Positions 24,001 to 37,767 are shown, numbered from the stretch's first letter. The stretch is 64,000 nt of DNA from Ooceraea biroi (GCF_003672135.1 NC_039508.1:15635945-15699944); one strand, 5' to 3'. Made by a program: numbers and translations. The notes: a model not told the origin generated them from the letters alone.

Positions 24001-27000
24001 AGCGAGGAATATTACTCTGCATATCTCTATTCTCTATTCAATATATATATATATATATATCTATACATATTGAGTATATCTCTATTCAAAAGTACACGCG
24101 TATTATTATCGTGTGTGTATTAATATATTGAAATAAATGTTTTGTATCGACAACTTCCTATTTATTTATAAAATTATCTCAAAATGAACAGAGTATACAA
24201 ACATATTTTTTTCATTATATTGTTCTCTCCGTGAAACTTTATTAATATATTCAATATTTATTATTCCAGGAGCAAAGGTAACAGTAAAGCTTGATTTAAT
24301 TAACGAGGGTGCGTAATACAAAATAGCTAAAATAATAAAACACCTGAAAATGGCATGGATTGTGCGAAAGCTCGAAAAGTGCTTTCATGCTAGTGGCTAC
24401 TTCGTATCGGAAACGGAAATGGAGATTCGCAGTCGGCTCGTGCGCACCAATCGAGGATTGCTCCAAGTCGTAAAGTGACCCTCAGCTATGATCGATGTGC
24501 CGACTCGACGACCTCATATCGCAACGGTGAATCCCGCCGATTCAGCATTGCGAATGGAAGTTTTATTCGGATTGCGGGTCCGAAAGCCTTTTTGGATACG
24601 AAAAAATTACGGGCGAGGTTTTTGTATTCTTGTCCCTTTTTTTATCGTGATCATAACAGATTGAGAACAGTTTTGACAGCTTGTCATGCGTACTCATACG
24701 TGACACAATCGTTTATCTTTCAATCCATATCAGCGTCTGTGTAATTTAAGATAGCATACACAGGAGCTTATAAAATGAACTATTGATATATAACATTCCA
24801 TAAAAATCGTTTTACGTAAGTAAGATAATTCATATAATTTCCGTTACGATTGATTCTACAGGCGTTACGGCACTCAATAATATTATCGTGATAAAGACTC
24901 AACTGCGTCTCCGCCGGAGTGCAACAGGGTGATCACCACTGTGAATTTCAAGGAGCCGCTTTGTTCGGCTTCTGTCCGAGGCGCTTCGTGCACTTTGCAA
25001 GAGAGCTAAGATTTCGCCGCACATCAGGATTTAATGGCGAACAAGTACGCTCGAGAACTCAAGGAATCCATTACGAGTCGCGCCGGGCTTACGGACGGAG
25101 AAAGGCAGCAGCGATGAACGGGGACAAACGGGCGGAAATATGAACAGCTTTATGTGAATTTGATGTTTTAATAATTTCCGATCCGCACGCGGTGCAAAGT
25201 CGCTGCAACTTTCGTTTTATGGCGGACGTAACGGATAGCGTAAAGGAATGGGAAATTGGCGGATAATGAGTTTTGGATGAAGCTTCGACAGTCAACGCGG
25301 CTATCGATTATCGATGTAACAACCATAAAAAGCGCTTTTTGGAAAAAGTATTTCCCACATACATAGCTTTGTTTTACTGAAGAGATATTCGATACAGAAG
25401 GCTCTCTGATTTAAATAGATTTGTTCTATAAGGTTTTCAATCCTACATATGTAAAATGCGCCTAACTTTTCATTTACTGTGTACTATTTCTTTATAATAT
25501 TATATATCTACGAATGATATTTTTAATCGATTTCTAAGTTATACAATTCTAAGTTATACAACTTTTTCATCATAAATATGAGAAGATGTTAACATTTGTA
25601 GATTAAAATAAAGACATGAATAAATCTGCATCATCTTAGCGCGTGCATCAAATGTGATATATTTTATAAGCAAGTTTAATGATTGCTCATCAATTACCAT
25701 TTTCTCAATGAAGCCTGAGTTGAAGTAATTCAGGCAGATTTCGTTAATTGGCATATCAAAGCCTGGGTTAATCAGTAATTCTCATTGATGTAGCTCACGC
25801 AGCAAGGCACACGCATTAAGATGTTAGCAGATGGCTCTTCTCTTGGAAAGTTCTGTTTAAATCCGGGGTTAAGCTTGACTTCTTCGTGGGGAGAAAGTTA
25901 GGGGGATGAATGTTTACTCTCTGTCGCGTACCTCCAGTCTTCTACATCGGGAAATAAAAGGAGCTTGGGCTGTCTGTTGGCAGCCGCCCGAAGGTATAGA
26001 ATGTCGTCTTTGATATTATCCCTCATCTTCACGGCGATGATTCTTGAACAAACCGACGCCAGCAGGCTGAGAGCCTCAACGCGGCTTATATTCTTGCCCT
26101 TTGCACTTTATTTATACTTCAGTTGCGGCTTGCGCAACTTTTCTTTTAGCCCATTAAGCACCGGTCTCCATGAGGCGTATACAAGCTTCCTCGCAATTTC
26201 ACCCGAGAGAGAGAAGTTTGTGATATGTATATGATACTTGCGCATTGCCGAGATCTTCCGCGAGAAATGCATAAATGCATAAAAAACTGGGAGAAAGTGA
26301 GGAGAAAATAGGAAATTTTCTGGACTTTACTACACCTTAACGTTATAAATGATAATCAGTTTAATAAACAAAATCTTTATCATTTGGATCTTGTGGAACC
26401 TTCATATCTTATAGAATATTTCGAACACTCAATTATAATAAAACACAAATAAGGTAGTTTGAAATATATTTATCGCGATTATTGCATTAGTATGTTTATT
26501 ATAAATTGCAGCTATTGCAGGTCTGCTTTTTCACGAAGATCAATGCAAAATTGTCGTGAAAACGATCAGGTGAATTATGGACCATAAGATCATAGTGTTT
26601 CTGACATGTCAAGATCTTGGAAAAATATACGCTAGGCTAGCTTCCGCTCTTATTGAGCTCTCAAAGGTCATTTCTACAAAGCCCTTTGGGCCGGAACTTC
26701 GAGGAACTTACTCGAGAAAAGGCATTCCACTTCCTTCGAAAGAAAGTTCGTGATATTATAGCGATGGAAAGTTCGATCGGCAGTTGTTCAGTTTTTCTCG
26801 TTTACAACGCCTGGCCGTCACCTATTTTCCGTAGTTTTTCACGATAATATTCTGGCATGAGTTTTCCAGGTAATTTACATTTTATATCACAACAGCATTT
26901 TATACCATACAAAATTGGATTATTAAGTTATATATGTTAAATATTTCATTGCAACGCATCACCATCTTTTTTAAAACAGTGTCATTAATTACAAAATTAC

Positions 27001-28488
27001 TTTTCGTTTTCAGTAGTCATAACTTCCGATAAATTATCGAATAAAGTCTCTAAAATTAAAATTATTTTCCGTTTATATTATATATACATATATTTACATA
27101 ATGTGGAAAGCACATCTAATGTGTGTTTATAGAAAGTGATGCCTATTTTATCATTTAAATATTATTTGAAGCTTAATTTTACGAAAAAGCTTTCGTGAAT
27201 ATATCGACTACATACGTCGGATTATGATAATTTCAGCTGTTATTTATATCAAAACCAGAATTAATGTATCAGTATCGAAATTCATGCAAAATATAACGAT
27301 GCTTCATTTACATAAAACGAAGAGCACAGATATCTTAACATGTTAAAGAGCTTTCTCGATAGCTGCCATACCGCTTGAGCTTTCAAGGATGCATGTAATA
27401 TTGCACTAACATTTGCTTCGTTAACCCATTTTTTTATCGATCTAAAAAGGTATAGCTGGCGCTTTTTAGTTCTTTGCAAGTGTTCTCTTCCAGCCTCTTA
27501 AATATATCGCGTTTTAATAAAGAACCAATGCATGTTAAAGATGCGCTATTAATTACAAATGAAAGTATTGTTAGGATGTAATGTCAATCTTAAATGCAGG
27601 TTTACAATTTTAGCTTTATTGTATAGTGAGAATTTAATAATTGAAATCGGATTAAGAATTTAATAAAGATTTTTCATATCTTAGTTGGCATGTAGAAAAT
27701 TTCCGAGGCTATTTTTGATGATGCCTCAGTTTATGAGATTATGATAAACCATGCAAACAATTCAGCCATCAGTGACGCGAATTGAAAACGAGATTTCATT
27801 TCTGTGATGCCTCCATATCCGTCCCATGCTTTAATTAAAAACTAATTAAATTGACTTTCCCGCTTCTCTTTTCGAGTCAACCAGTTTTGACCACCACAGA
27901 ATTTCATTTTGTTAACCAAGAACTGAAAAATGGGTACTTGTGCCAGAAGAATATTTGTAAATTCGAAAAATAAAGAGAGAATAATAATATTGGAATGTTT
28001 GAACTAAAATATTAAATCAATTCTAAATTAAGAATCTTAAATTTCAAAAAATAACATTTACAAACTAAAACAAAACTTAGTAGTCACACGTATACGTATA
28101 ACAAGTAGGTCACATGTTGCAAATTAGATACCTTTTTGTAGAAATAAAAGCAAATTTTTTCTCTTTATATTTGCAAGATAAATTATTGGAAATGAACCAG
28201 CATTTTTTTCTATACCATGTAATGACCCTTCGTCGCTATATTTTTGCAGTTGTCGCGGAATGTTAGTTCGCGCGATCGCGAAATCTACCTCGAATTATCA
28301 GACGAGACGTCATCGGATGTGGTCGACTTCGTACGAAGAGATGAAAGCCGCACTCGGCTCTTTCTGGATCGAGTTTAATATCTAGAAGGGTTGGTTACCG
28401 GAGGGTGAAGGCTGGCATAAAGAAAAAGGTAAAACGGGAGAGATGCTTGGATGAAAGTTAAGAGGGAAAAAGATGAAGAGAACAGAGC

Positions 28489-28490
<2 letters not shown>
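21040..28490. other. noncoding stretch, mostly featureless
   Basis: Alternating AT-rich and CpG-richer DNA; the latter at about 21.95-22.3, 22.75-22.9, 23.4-23.95 and 24.35-25.3 kb. Apart from the hairpin at 22.13 kb and an (AT)n run at 24041-24060, I find no gene, RNA or transposon that I can support. Confidence 0.4.
22129..22157. other. perfect 11-bp GC-rich hairpin
   Basis: CGGGGCGTCGA (22129-22139) and TCGACGCCCCG (22147-22157) are exact reverse complements around the seven-base loop TAAAGTC. Eight or nine of the eleven pairs are G-C, in an AT-rich background. No T-tract or known RNA family fits. Confidence 0.6.

Positions 28491-28496
<6 letters not shown>

Positions 28497-28519
<23 letters not shown>
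28497..28519. repeat. (AG)n microsatellite
   Basis: About eleven AG dinucleotides; it explains the charged or Leu/Ser-rich low-complexity frames on both strands here. Confidence 0.9.
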
Positions 28520-29744
28520 AACGAGACGTGTACGAGGGGCGTGATGCAAAAGATGGAGGTTGAACACATCGGGAATAATGTCATATCGATTTTCCGAGCT
28601 TTTTTTTCGTTGTGTACGACGTCGATGTCGAAGAGCGCCGATAGCCAGTAGTTCGAGCGTGAAAATTTCAAAATGAGGTTTTACATGAACTTTATCTTAT
28701 TCCCTGTTTGATTTTGCATATATTTATTGGAACTTATAATGTAATCTATTGTACTTGATTCATTAGCAAGACCACAGTACGGAGATGCTGGAAAATTCAT
28801 ATGATTACGAGTGCACATAAATCACGAAATTTTATCGAAATAGCTGCAACGCATTAATCCTGATAGTATCTCGTTTAAATTCATTGGACGTTGCTCTCCC
28901 ATCTAGTATTATAACTGCAGCTGTTTAAACCTCATTTCATATTTATCACACGTGGCTCAAATAGCCATTTTCAACCAACCATAAATTTGCCACTGCGTTA
29001 TCAAGTTTGATTTACACCGTGCTCGAAAATAAATCGTTTCACTAAAAGACGTTACGCCATTTTATCGCAGACACGATACTCTCTGGCAGCTGGTAGTAAT
29101 CGTAGTCTCGATATGCAGGAATCTCGCCATCGATTCATCCGGCCAATTAATTTTCACCGGTGAATCGGAACGTGCGAAAAGTTCTGTGAGAAGCATGCCC
29201 TTTGTCTCGTGAGCCGTCGGAGTCTCTGGATTTTTCCGCAACGCCAGATAAAACGATCGAATCCCGTTTATGGTGACTCGTCAGCACTTCGACAATCCAT
29301 CTTGCTTCAATGTACTCCGCCTTTCGATTCGCCGATATTCCCGCCTAATCGCTTTTACGCTCGTTTAACTTTATCTCATTCACTTGAGTCGCATGTTCGC
29401 GGCTGATGCGTCTCGTACTTGCGCCAGCTTTGTATCTTGCGCGTTACCGTTATCGTATATATTCCAGATAATTAACTCAGGATGTCCCACTAATGCGGGA
29501 TGTATACATATTCCCTCTTTCCAACAAGATATTATTAGGACTAGAAATGCACCTGCGATGTGACGTCTCACAATGACCGTCTAGCTAGGATTGCGCAAAT
29601 CTCGACCAAGATGTTGTTTGACATTTGTGCTTTCCTCCAGAAAATATCTTTGTAGATTTTAGTCAAGTTTTGTTATTAATAATTTGATAACAAACTTTGT
29701 TACATTATTCCTGAAGTTTCGATATCAAATGTCTCATTAAGTTG

Positions 29745-29783
<39 letters not shown>

Positions 29784-31764
29784 AAAGTATATCTCGTTTT
29801 AGCTTATTACAGATTTTAGCTTGTTGACTAATAAAATCAAAGTTAATATACAGTTTTAAAATATATATTTTCATCGTACCTATGATGTGAGTAAGTTACT
29901 GGATTTTTTATCTCCAAAATCTGGATATTATTCTTTCTATACTTATATCGATTCAAATAACATATACATATATATAGTCGTATGTGCACGTATCCGCGTA
30001 TACATAACTCACGTGAACGGGATTCTAAACATGGCAAACATAGTAAATGCAACCCCGACGATCTTTTGCATGAATTACGGTCGCGCGTTTCATAGGATCC
30101 TTCGGATCCGTCTCCGACATCTTCGCCAATACGGCTTTCACGTAATTCAGCTTCGTGTTACGATGTCAGATGTAATGCAGATCCGACGTGTCATTGAGCA
30201 GTGTATAGGTCCTTCCTTTCGGGATGCTAAATGCGGGTCGCGCGAGTATTCCTCTTTCTCCTCGTATTTCCTTTCGCACCTCTCATGAACGTAAATGGTT
30301 TCCGGCACGTTGCTGTACACCGCATGTCAGTACAGTAAAGGATTTCGTTGTTCGACACGTAACTACGCAAGTAAAGCTATTGAACAAGAGTAATATTCAA
30401 CAATTTGCATAAAGATGATGATACAAGATGTAATACAAGATAAGATATGGTACAATAGCAAACTTTACGTGACGTGAATATCTTATATATTATTCTGAAT
30501 ATTTTATCTGTTATAGTATGTATAGCTTTCACGATGTCAATCTTGAAATATTATCGGAAATTTTTATCTCTTGGCTGAGAGATTTCTTCTCGATTATTTT
30601 AGTGATAATCGTCGCCAGATTTCCTGAGACGTACGATAGCACTGGAAGTTACGCGCCTCCTAGGAAACTTCATCGAGCTACTATGACGGTGACAAATTGC
30701 CCGATTTCAGCAGCTAGGCGATCCCCACCCTTTAACTTTCCGTTTCTATCGGCTTCGGCACGTTTATCAGGAGAAACTTCAGATTTCACCCTATAATGCA
30801 TTTATGCACCTTTAACACGCCCCAATTTATTTAATCTATCTAGTTTGGAAGTTATCGGTAAGCTTTCAATATCGATATATATTTATAATTGCTTTCATGT
30901 GTGTGCATTCTGACAGAAAGAAATTATAAGACATTAAAGATTGAATTGAAGTCATTTTAATAAGGGATTTTATTCTAAAAATATATAAATCGTACATATG
31001 AAATAAAATTTATTTCTTCCTGTCGATGAAATCTTTATTCTTTATACATATAGAATTAGGGCTTGTAGAAAACAATAAAGCTGTAATACTGTTTTAAATA
31101 TCTTGACCTACCAAAATAAACTCGTGATCGCAAAGGTGCAGCTGAAGAAAGAACTTATCCTGAAGACAGATGATTAGAGTCTGCTTGCTGCTTCCACGGT
31201 TCGCAATATCCAAGAAGTTTAGGGAACGGCACGGTTCACCTCAGGAATGGAAACAGTCGAAGTCTTGCCGCTTCCTGACGAAGCACGGCCGAGATAGAGG
31301 CAAGTCGAGTGTATCGAAGGATTACACGCACGAGTAGATATCTCAATTTCGGTCCCAATCATTCGAACGTCGACAAGATGGCGACGCAGCTTTCCTTTTA
31401 TTGCTGCTGTACCCTTTGCATCTGGGTGGTATATCTTTAAGCAAACGTGGACTGATGTGAGATTGGAACTTGAGTATGAAACTAACTAGAGGATTCTTCG
31501 AGAAAGTCTAGTTATTTTAAACATTCGATCGATCGTACTATTCCTCATTTACAACTGATATTGAGCGATATAGCTGCAGAATCGTAACGCAGGAAACAGC
31601 AGATGTATCATGTTTAAATAGATGTACATAGATTATACACAAAGAGAAATTAACAAATAATTGCAAATTATTATTGTTTGCAAGACGATTTTACTATAGT
31701 ACATATATGCGCATATATGAACTTTTACTATATTGAAGAAAAATAATTTGTCATATTTGAAATA
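28520..31764. other. noncoding stretch, nothing recognised
   Basis: Includes a (CT)n run at 29748-29780 and mixed AT-rich and CpG-richer DNA. Open frames up to 133 codons (29887-30288) look like chance frames. Confidence 0.4.
29748..29780. repeat. (CT)n microsatellite
   Basis: About fifteen uninterrupted CT dinucleotides. Confidence 0.9.
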
Positions 31765-31922
31765 CTAGTACAACACAGGCGCGCGCTATTTTATTTTTCA
31801 ATATTAATAATGTTTTCGACTAATAATATTCATCTATTATTTATTATATGCACAATTATCACACTCTACCATATTGTTAACCTCCACGCGAAGACATTTA
31901 ACACGGCTTTTTTAAGAGTGGA
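31765..31922 (+). repeat. composite repeat, copy 1
   Basis: Begins CTAGTACAACACAGG, then a GCGCGC core and an AT-rich body. It ends with TTAACACGGC followed by TTTTTTAAGAGTGGA. Compared with copy 2 it lacks about 100 bases between GCGAAGACA and TTTAACACGG. Confidence 0.8.
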
Positions 31923-32225
31923 TTTGGCATATTGCGAAAAGTTTTCGACGATTAAAAATCCCTTTAGATTTATGCCCGGTTTCTTTATACTTCTCAATAG
32001 CTATCTTCCAGATAACTAAAACTTTATTGTCTTCATTGAAACCTCTGATTACGTATTTAACGGATAGCTATTCTTTATACTACTCACTTTTGACACAAAG
32101 TGTCTAGAATGTTATTATAAATTACCATATTCTGTCAGGTTAAAAAGGTGAAGAAAACTGATTCTACGAGATATCATTAAAATTGTTTTCTTTTTCCGAG
32201 GAGTTCTGTGCTATTTATATTGTTA

Positions 32226-32480
32226 CCAGTACAACACAGGCGCGCGCTATTTTATTTTTCAATATTAATAATGTTTTCGAATAATAATATTCATCTATTA
32301 TTTATTATATGCACAATTATCACACTCTACCAAATTGTTAACCTCCACGCGAAGACAGCCGCGCGATGGTAATCTAAACTGAACATAACGCACAACGCGA
32401 ATCGAGATAACCAATCAGCGTCGCGGAAAGGAGGCAACAATGATTTCGATTTTATTTAACACGGCTTTTTTAAGAGTGGA
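32226..32480 (+). repeat. composite repeat, copy 2 (fullest)
   Basis: Nearly identical to copy 1 but includes an internal segment containing ACCAATCAGCGTCGCGGAAA, also present in copy 4. Its left body has CACACTCTACC near the position where an inverted partner of the right end (AGAGTGGA) would be expected, suggesting a decayed terminal inverted repeat element inside the unit. Confidence 0.8.
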
Positions 32481-32561
32481 CTAGTACAACACAGGCGTGT
32501 GCTATTTTATTTTTCAATGTTAATAATGTTTTCGAATAATAATATTCATCTATTATTTATT
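32481..32561 (+). repeat. composite repeat, copy 3 (5' part only)
   Basis: Abuts copy 2 without a spacer, starting CTAGTACAACACAGGCGTGT, and stops after TCTATTATTTATT. The right-hand element is absent. Related short segments with TTCCGAG and GTTCTG lie at about 32186-32225, 32571-32600 and 32683-32727, so the repeating unit is larger than the copies alone. Confidence 0.8.
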
Positions 32562-32738
32562 AAAAATTTTTTTTTTTCCGAGATTCTGAGATGTTTATAT
32601 TATTAATTGGCATATTGCCTAGAGTTCTCTGCTATTGAAAATACCGTAAACTCGGAAATGAAAAAGTTCTAGCCCGTAGAAATTTTTTCTTTATCCGGTT
32701 AGTTCTGAGCTGTTGATATCATTATTATGTTTATTCTA

Positions 32739-32820
32739 CTAGCACCACAGGCGCGCGCTATTTTATTTTTCAATATTAGTAATGTTTTCGAATAATAATA
32801 TTCATCTATTATTTATTATA
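32739..32820 (+). repeat. composite repeat, copy 4 (5' part)
   Basis: Starts CTAGCACCACAGGCGCGCGC and matches copies 1-3 through TCTATTATTTATTAT, after which the MITE-like element follows. Confidence 0.8.
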
Positions 32821-32836
32821 TAATAAATAACACAAA

Positions 32837-33116
32837 TCCTATTCTAAAAAAGGCGTTAAAGGTGTTATTTATTTCATCATGTTTCATCAATACAAATTTG
32901 ACAGAATTGACAGCTGCCGTTTTCACGTTCCTAAGAAATAATAAATTAATATAACCGCACTGACAGCCACTATGACATTCTGACATTCGCAACACGAAGT
33001 TTAAGTCACACGAAGTTCGAGTCAAGCGAGAGAACCAATCAGCGTCGCGGAAAAGAGGCCTCAATATTCGATAAAAAAGAACTTCACGAAGTTAACACGC
33101 CTTTTTTAGAATAGGA
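32837..33116. mobile_element. MITE-like element with ~23-bp terminal inverted repeats
   Basis: The left end (TCCTATTCTAAAAAAGGCG then TTAA, 32837-32859) is the reverse complement of the right end (33092-33116) except for a two-base insertion. The 280-bp interior has no transposase frame, so it would be non-autonomous. The right end matches those of composite copies 1 and 2 at about 21 of 25 positions, and the ACCAATCAGCGTCGCGGAAA segment is shared with copy 2, so these belong to one family. A clear target-site duplication was not found. Confidence 0.55.
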
Positions 33117-36100
33117 TAGGATTATTATATTATAATTTTGTGTATTTTTTAATTATTTACGCTTAAACGTTTTTCGTTAAATTTTCATTATGAAACGGGT
33201 AATAAAATAAATCCAATTACTGAGAAATATACTGGTAGAGAAGACACCGTGGACGAACAATTCTTTCTCTTTGCTATAAATTTTCTATCTCTTTGCGTCT
33301 ATCTTTCTATCTCTAATTAATGAGCAGTGTGAATCAATATTTGAATTGGGTGAGTTACTTTACAACGATCACTTCTCTCTTTCCTTTTTCTTTGATATAC
33401 TGATATACTGGATGTGATGAATATCGATCAGTATTTTTTAAAGTGGTATGCCAAAAGAATTTTCTAATTAAATTCTTCAATATCAAAATTTTGTAAGAAA
33501 TTCTTTGCAAGCTAAACACACACGTTCTCTTTTATTTTCTTTCTAAATTTATATGCAATTGAAATTATAAAACACAAAATGCAAATCTTCATTAAAATAG
33601 GTGGTTTATCTATTCTCTCAATCTCCCGAAGAAAATATTTCTTGACAACAAACAGGCAAAAATAGAACACTTGACTTCTATTTCAATATTGACAGTAAAG
33701 AAATTGTTTCGTGGATATTCTTATCTCCTGATATAACTGAATCATCTCTTTTTAATATTTTATTACTTCAAAAATTTTCTTGCCCTTCTATACAATCAAT
33801 TGGCATTTAATTGCTAGCGTCTGGTGACGTCCGATCGATCATTTTTTATTTGGCGCTCAAACTCGTTTGTATTCCTTTGCGCCCCTTTATCTGGTGGTGA
33901 ATTCGCTTTCTCGCCTGGCTCCTAAAGATAGCCCGGCACATTATTTCAAGCTAGCTCTTTCGCTCGAGTAAAACGATATCTTTGCTTGAGAGGCTACCTT
34001 CCGTAACACTTTCTAAGGGAGCTTTTTGTCCAGTGCCCGCGGATCAAATCAAAGACGTGGAACATGTTATTTTCAAAGAGCCATTGTCGATAAAGTGCGT
34101 CCTCTTTTACTAAGTTACAAACGAACAGGATTATCACGAAAACACAAGGATATTAAACAATTTCTGCTATATAAAATTGACTTCATGTTTTAAACAAATT
34201 TCAAGATATTAAATTAATATAACGTACTGCTAAAGCATGATATTATAAATTGTATTTCTTTATATAATTTTAATGGATTCCTCCTATAAGGACCTAAGTT
34301 GAAGAAAATTTAGCTGTTATACGAATTTATGATATAAGAAAAAGAATACTTTTTTATTCTTCTCGCGGAATGTGACATTATACTAACTTCTTTTATTAAA
34401 ATAAAATAATAAAAACGAAAGAAAATCTTGTAACGATTCTCCGGATGACGATAGAAAAGAATATCATTTCATTTCTCTCAATATACGTATAGTAATAGAG
34501 TTGAGAGAACCAGAAATTTCAATAAAGGATCAGGTAAATGGAATTACACGAATTATTCGCGTGGCAATCACCGCCACATCGCAATCACAGGTCACATCGA
34601 TGATCTACATTCATGCGATTCGTTCAAGGGTAACGGAACGCCTTGCTGAATTCTGGCATGTTCGATACAATGCTGTTCAATCTAAGCTAAGTTGAGGCGT
34701 TGAATGTTTAGTATATTGCATGTGTATTCTTGAATATAGTTGTTAAAAGACATCTTATGTATTTCATATTGCGCGCCTATTTGAAATTTGGAATTTGCAG
34801 CTATGATTAACGAGTATATTCTTTTATTTTCCATCCGGATTACCTTGTCGCTGCAGCGCTTGTCCGCGCTCTCTTTTCTCACGGACCACAGAAGGTGTAA
34901 CGCTCTATAGGAAAATAAGAGAAGTTTTGAGTTGTTATTAATAAAGTATTCTTCGTAAGCACATAATCAAACTGTGTTTTTAGAATCCTTCCGCTACATA
35001 CGCTACAGAAATTCAATGAGATAACGTCACGTAGAAACTGTAAAAAGTTAGATAATCGTACAAGCATTATTCATAATGAATTCTGTTTGATCTTGCTACA
35101 TTTTTTTATAGAAATTCACGTTTACCAGAAACATGAAGAATAACTTGTTACAATGAAAGAAATATAGCTATATGTCTCTGTTACTCATTTTATTTAGTAT
35201 TAGTTATGATTATATGAAATTGATTTGTCGATAACCAATGATTTAGTTCCAGTATTCTGTTCCTTTTGATAGGATTGATGATCGCATATGGGATTGTATT
35301 TTTCGATTGTCGCCTGCCAATTTGCTAAATATGATTCTCCATCCATTCTATCGGTAGAATAATAAATATCGAATAAATTCTATATAAATATGTTACATTG
35401 CGAGGTGAAAAACAGATCATAGCAGATTTCAATTATAAATTCTGTGGTAAACTTGAAGGCTGATATTTTGCAGATTACATCATGCATCATGAATTTGATG
35501 TGCACCTGATTGAAATTTAATGGAGATAGGTACACAGCAATAACAGTTTTTCATCTTTCGCTGTTTGACACATAAAAAATTATAAACGAGCACGAAGCGC
35601 GAATGTTATGCAAATATGTTGTAAAAGATATGTATACATGATAAAGATATAAAACAGAGATATGTAGTCGATAAAGATATAAAATTATAATTATAGGTTG
35701 TTATTTTCTAGAGAAATTAATTCTTCATAACATGGGCTGAAATTTAATGAGGTTTTTAGTTAAAGTCGTTTGTTTGTATATAATAGTGAGCTCTGCACAA
35801 ACAATTTTAATGAGGAACATATATAATTTAAAATTTAAGATTTTTTATACTCTCTCTCTCTCTCTCTCTCTGGTATTTATCAAACATTATTCTGAGGTTT
35901 TTTCATGATCTAGCCATTTACTTAAGATATCGAATTATCTGATTCATAATTAATGTTTAATTCAATTTCATCGTTTTCTATAAAATAAAAAAGGAGTTTC
36001 AAGTAAAATGAATTTAATAGAGAGATAAGAATTAGAATAATTATCTCAATCGTCTACGTGATGTTCTTATACTGATATTGCTATTTTAGCTAGATTATTC

Positions 36101-37574
36101 CTTAATCGTTGTCATTTTAAAGTATTAAGTATAAAGAACCCGCGACGAGAATCCGTTCTCGGCGACATAAAAGTCTTAAATTAATTGGATGACTCAAATG
36201 AAAGTGTAAAATTGGAGCACACCGGGTCTTCAGGACAAAGCAAAATGGGACACATTAGGAAACCGAAACACGCCATAAAGACGTGAGTGAAAATGAAATT
36301 TGTTTAACGACGTCGTTCCACTGCTGGTGTTTTCCACCCCTCTCATTTGCATCGCCGCGAATTAAATTGCAGACGTACAAGCAGATCCGTAATCAACAAC
36401 TCAGCAGAAAATGCACTTACAAAAACCCGGAATACGTAAAATCATGAACAATCTCAAAATAGACAGATAATAAAAACAAAAGGAAAATTAATGAACTTTT
36501 TTGCCTATGCACAATGAATTATGAATAATGATGATTACAACAAATTAATTAATAGCAAAAAGAGAGGATGAAACTAAAGATTATTGTTTGCGGAATTTAA
36601 ATATAAAAATTGAGTTTCCGTACGCTCGCGGGGAGAAAATTGGACGATAAGGACGTAAGCTTGTATTACTCTGGACGTAACGAACCAATTAAAGGACAGG
36701 CAAAGAAGTGAATACGATGGTACAACTTTGACGGCCCTAAACCGAATTAGGTCGGATTAAGAAAAAAGAAGGACCGTTTCTGACTTGATTAAATGTCTTC
36801 GTGCTCGCAATATACGATGCAACTTCACACTTCGATAGTTTTCATCCAAAGAAGACACTATAACTTTTGCTTTTTAAACTAATATAATCTATGTTTTATT
36901 TTTTACAGAAAAAAAAGAGTTAAAATGATGAATTCGATTTTTGAACATAACGATTTTAAATTTCCAAGAAAACCGAAATTCACATCAAAGAAAGAAACCA
37001 TTTTGTTGGAAAAATGTGACTAAAAGATTTATAGAAGATAAAATATACATGTTTTTACAAATATTTTGCACATGTATGTGATTTATTATTCTTGTCATAA
37101 ATTTATATTTTTAGCACAGAAGTAGAGAATTATATACGATGTTGCTTGTTGAATACTGAAAGCATCGATTCAAAAGATTTCTTTACAAGTCGCTTCAAAG
37201 CATTGCTTACAAACATCGTTGCTGCAACACTAATAAATCATATTATAAATGGAATAAATAAAAATGAATCAGTAATTATCTACAGTAGCATTTATATCAT
37301 ATACAATCAATATATCTTAATCAATCAAAGTAAAATAAGAAATATATCAATACCTCTTTGTCAGGAAACTGGAAAACAGCTTTAAAAATACTAATTCTAT
37401 ATTTATATTCATATTTTAAATTATCCTCGGGTTATTTTAATCGAACCAGTAATGTAACGTTTTCGTTATAATTACATTATTATACAGGAAAACAATCAAA
37501 ATATAACTTGTTCGCACGTTCATTTTGATGATAAATTCACAAGAAAATAACATAGACATTGTTTCATGTTTCAG
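33117..37574. other. noncoding stretch upstream of the receptor gene
   Basis: AT-rich DNA with a (CT)n run at about 35852-35872. Several frames of 60-80 codons are not convincing. If the receptor leader is spliced from a distant promoter, this is the end of its first intron. Confidence 0.4.
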
Positions 37575-37617
37575 CGAGGTGTCAACTGCGAGCCGCAAAA
37601 ATACTGCAACTCTCAAG
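37575..37617 (+). other. 5' UTR portion of the mGluR first coding exon
   Basis: A pyrimidine-rich acceptor (TTTCATGTTTCAG, AG at 37573-37574) precedes 43 bases leading to the chosen start codon. This implies an upstream noncoding exon. An in-frame ATG at 37525 lies before the acceptor and so would be intronic. Confidence 0.5.
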
Positions 37618-37767
37618 ATGAGTTTACATAGGATTCTGCCGTGGATGTGGTGCTTCCTGATCACGAGTGAATGTTACAACATAAAGAATAGAGGCGAGGA
37701 CGGCTCGAAGTTGATACGCATCGATGGTGGCATCATCCTTGGCGGGATCTTCCCGATGCACGAGCAG
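37618..37767 (+). CDS. mGluR: metabotropic glutamate receptor, coding exon 1 (signal peptide, start of ligand domain)
   Basis: Fifty codons ending at a consensus donor (CAG then GTAAGC) in phase 0. Residues 1 to about 18 (Met, then a hydrophobic run with ILPWMWCFLI) form a signal peptide, as expected for a class C GPCR whose N-terminus is extracellular. Residues 38-49 (GIILGGIFPMHE) match the first beta strand of the Venus-flytrap domain in mGluRs, where vertebrate receptors have LGGLFPVH. The start is chosen because it lies just after a good acceptor and directly before the signal peptide. The exon joins the one at 41921 in frame. Class C GPCRs of this type couple glutamate to G proteins at synapses. 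Confidence 0.8.

Noticed and set aside
33830..33880. TTTGGCGCTCAAAC as a possible retrotransposon primer-binding site
   Set aside because: No flanking LTR or gag/pol frame; the match to known primer-binding sites is only partial.
37525..37617. In-frame ATG giving a 31-residue N-terminal extension of mGluR
   Set aside because: A good splice acceptor at 37573-37574 lies between it and the signal peptide, so it is probably intronic.
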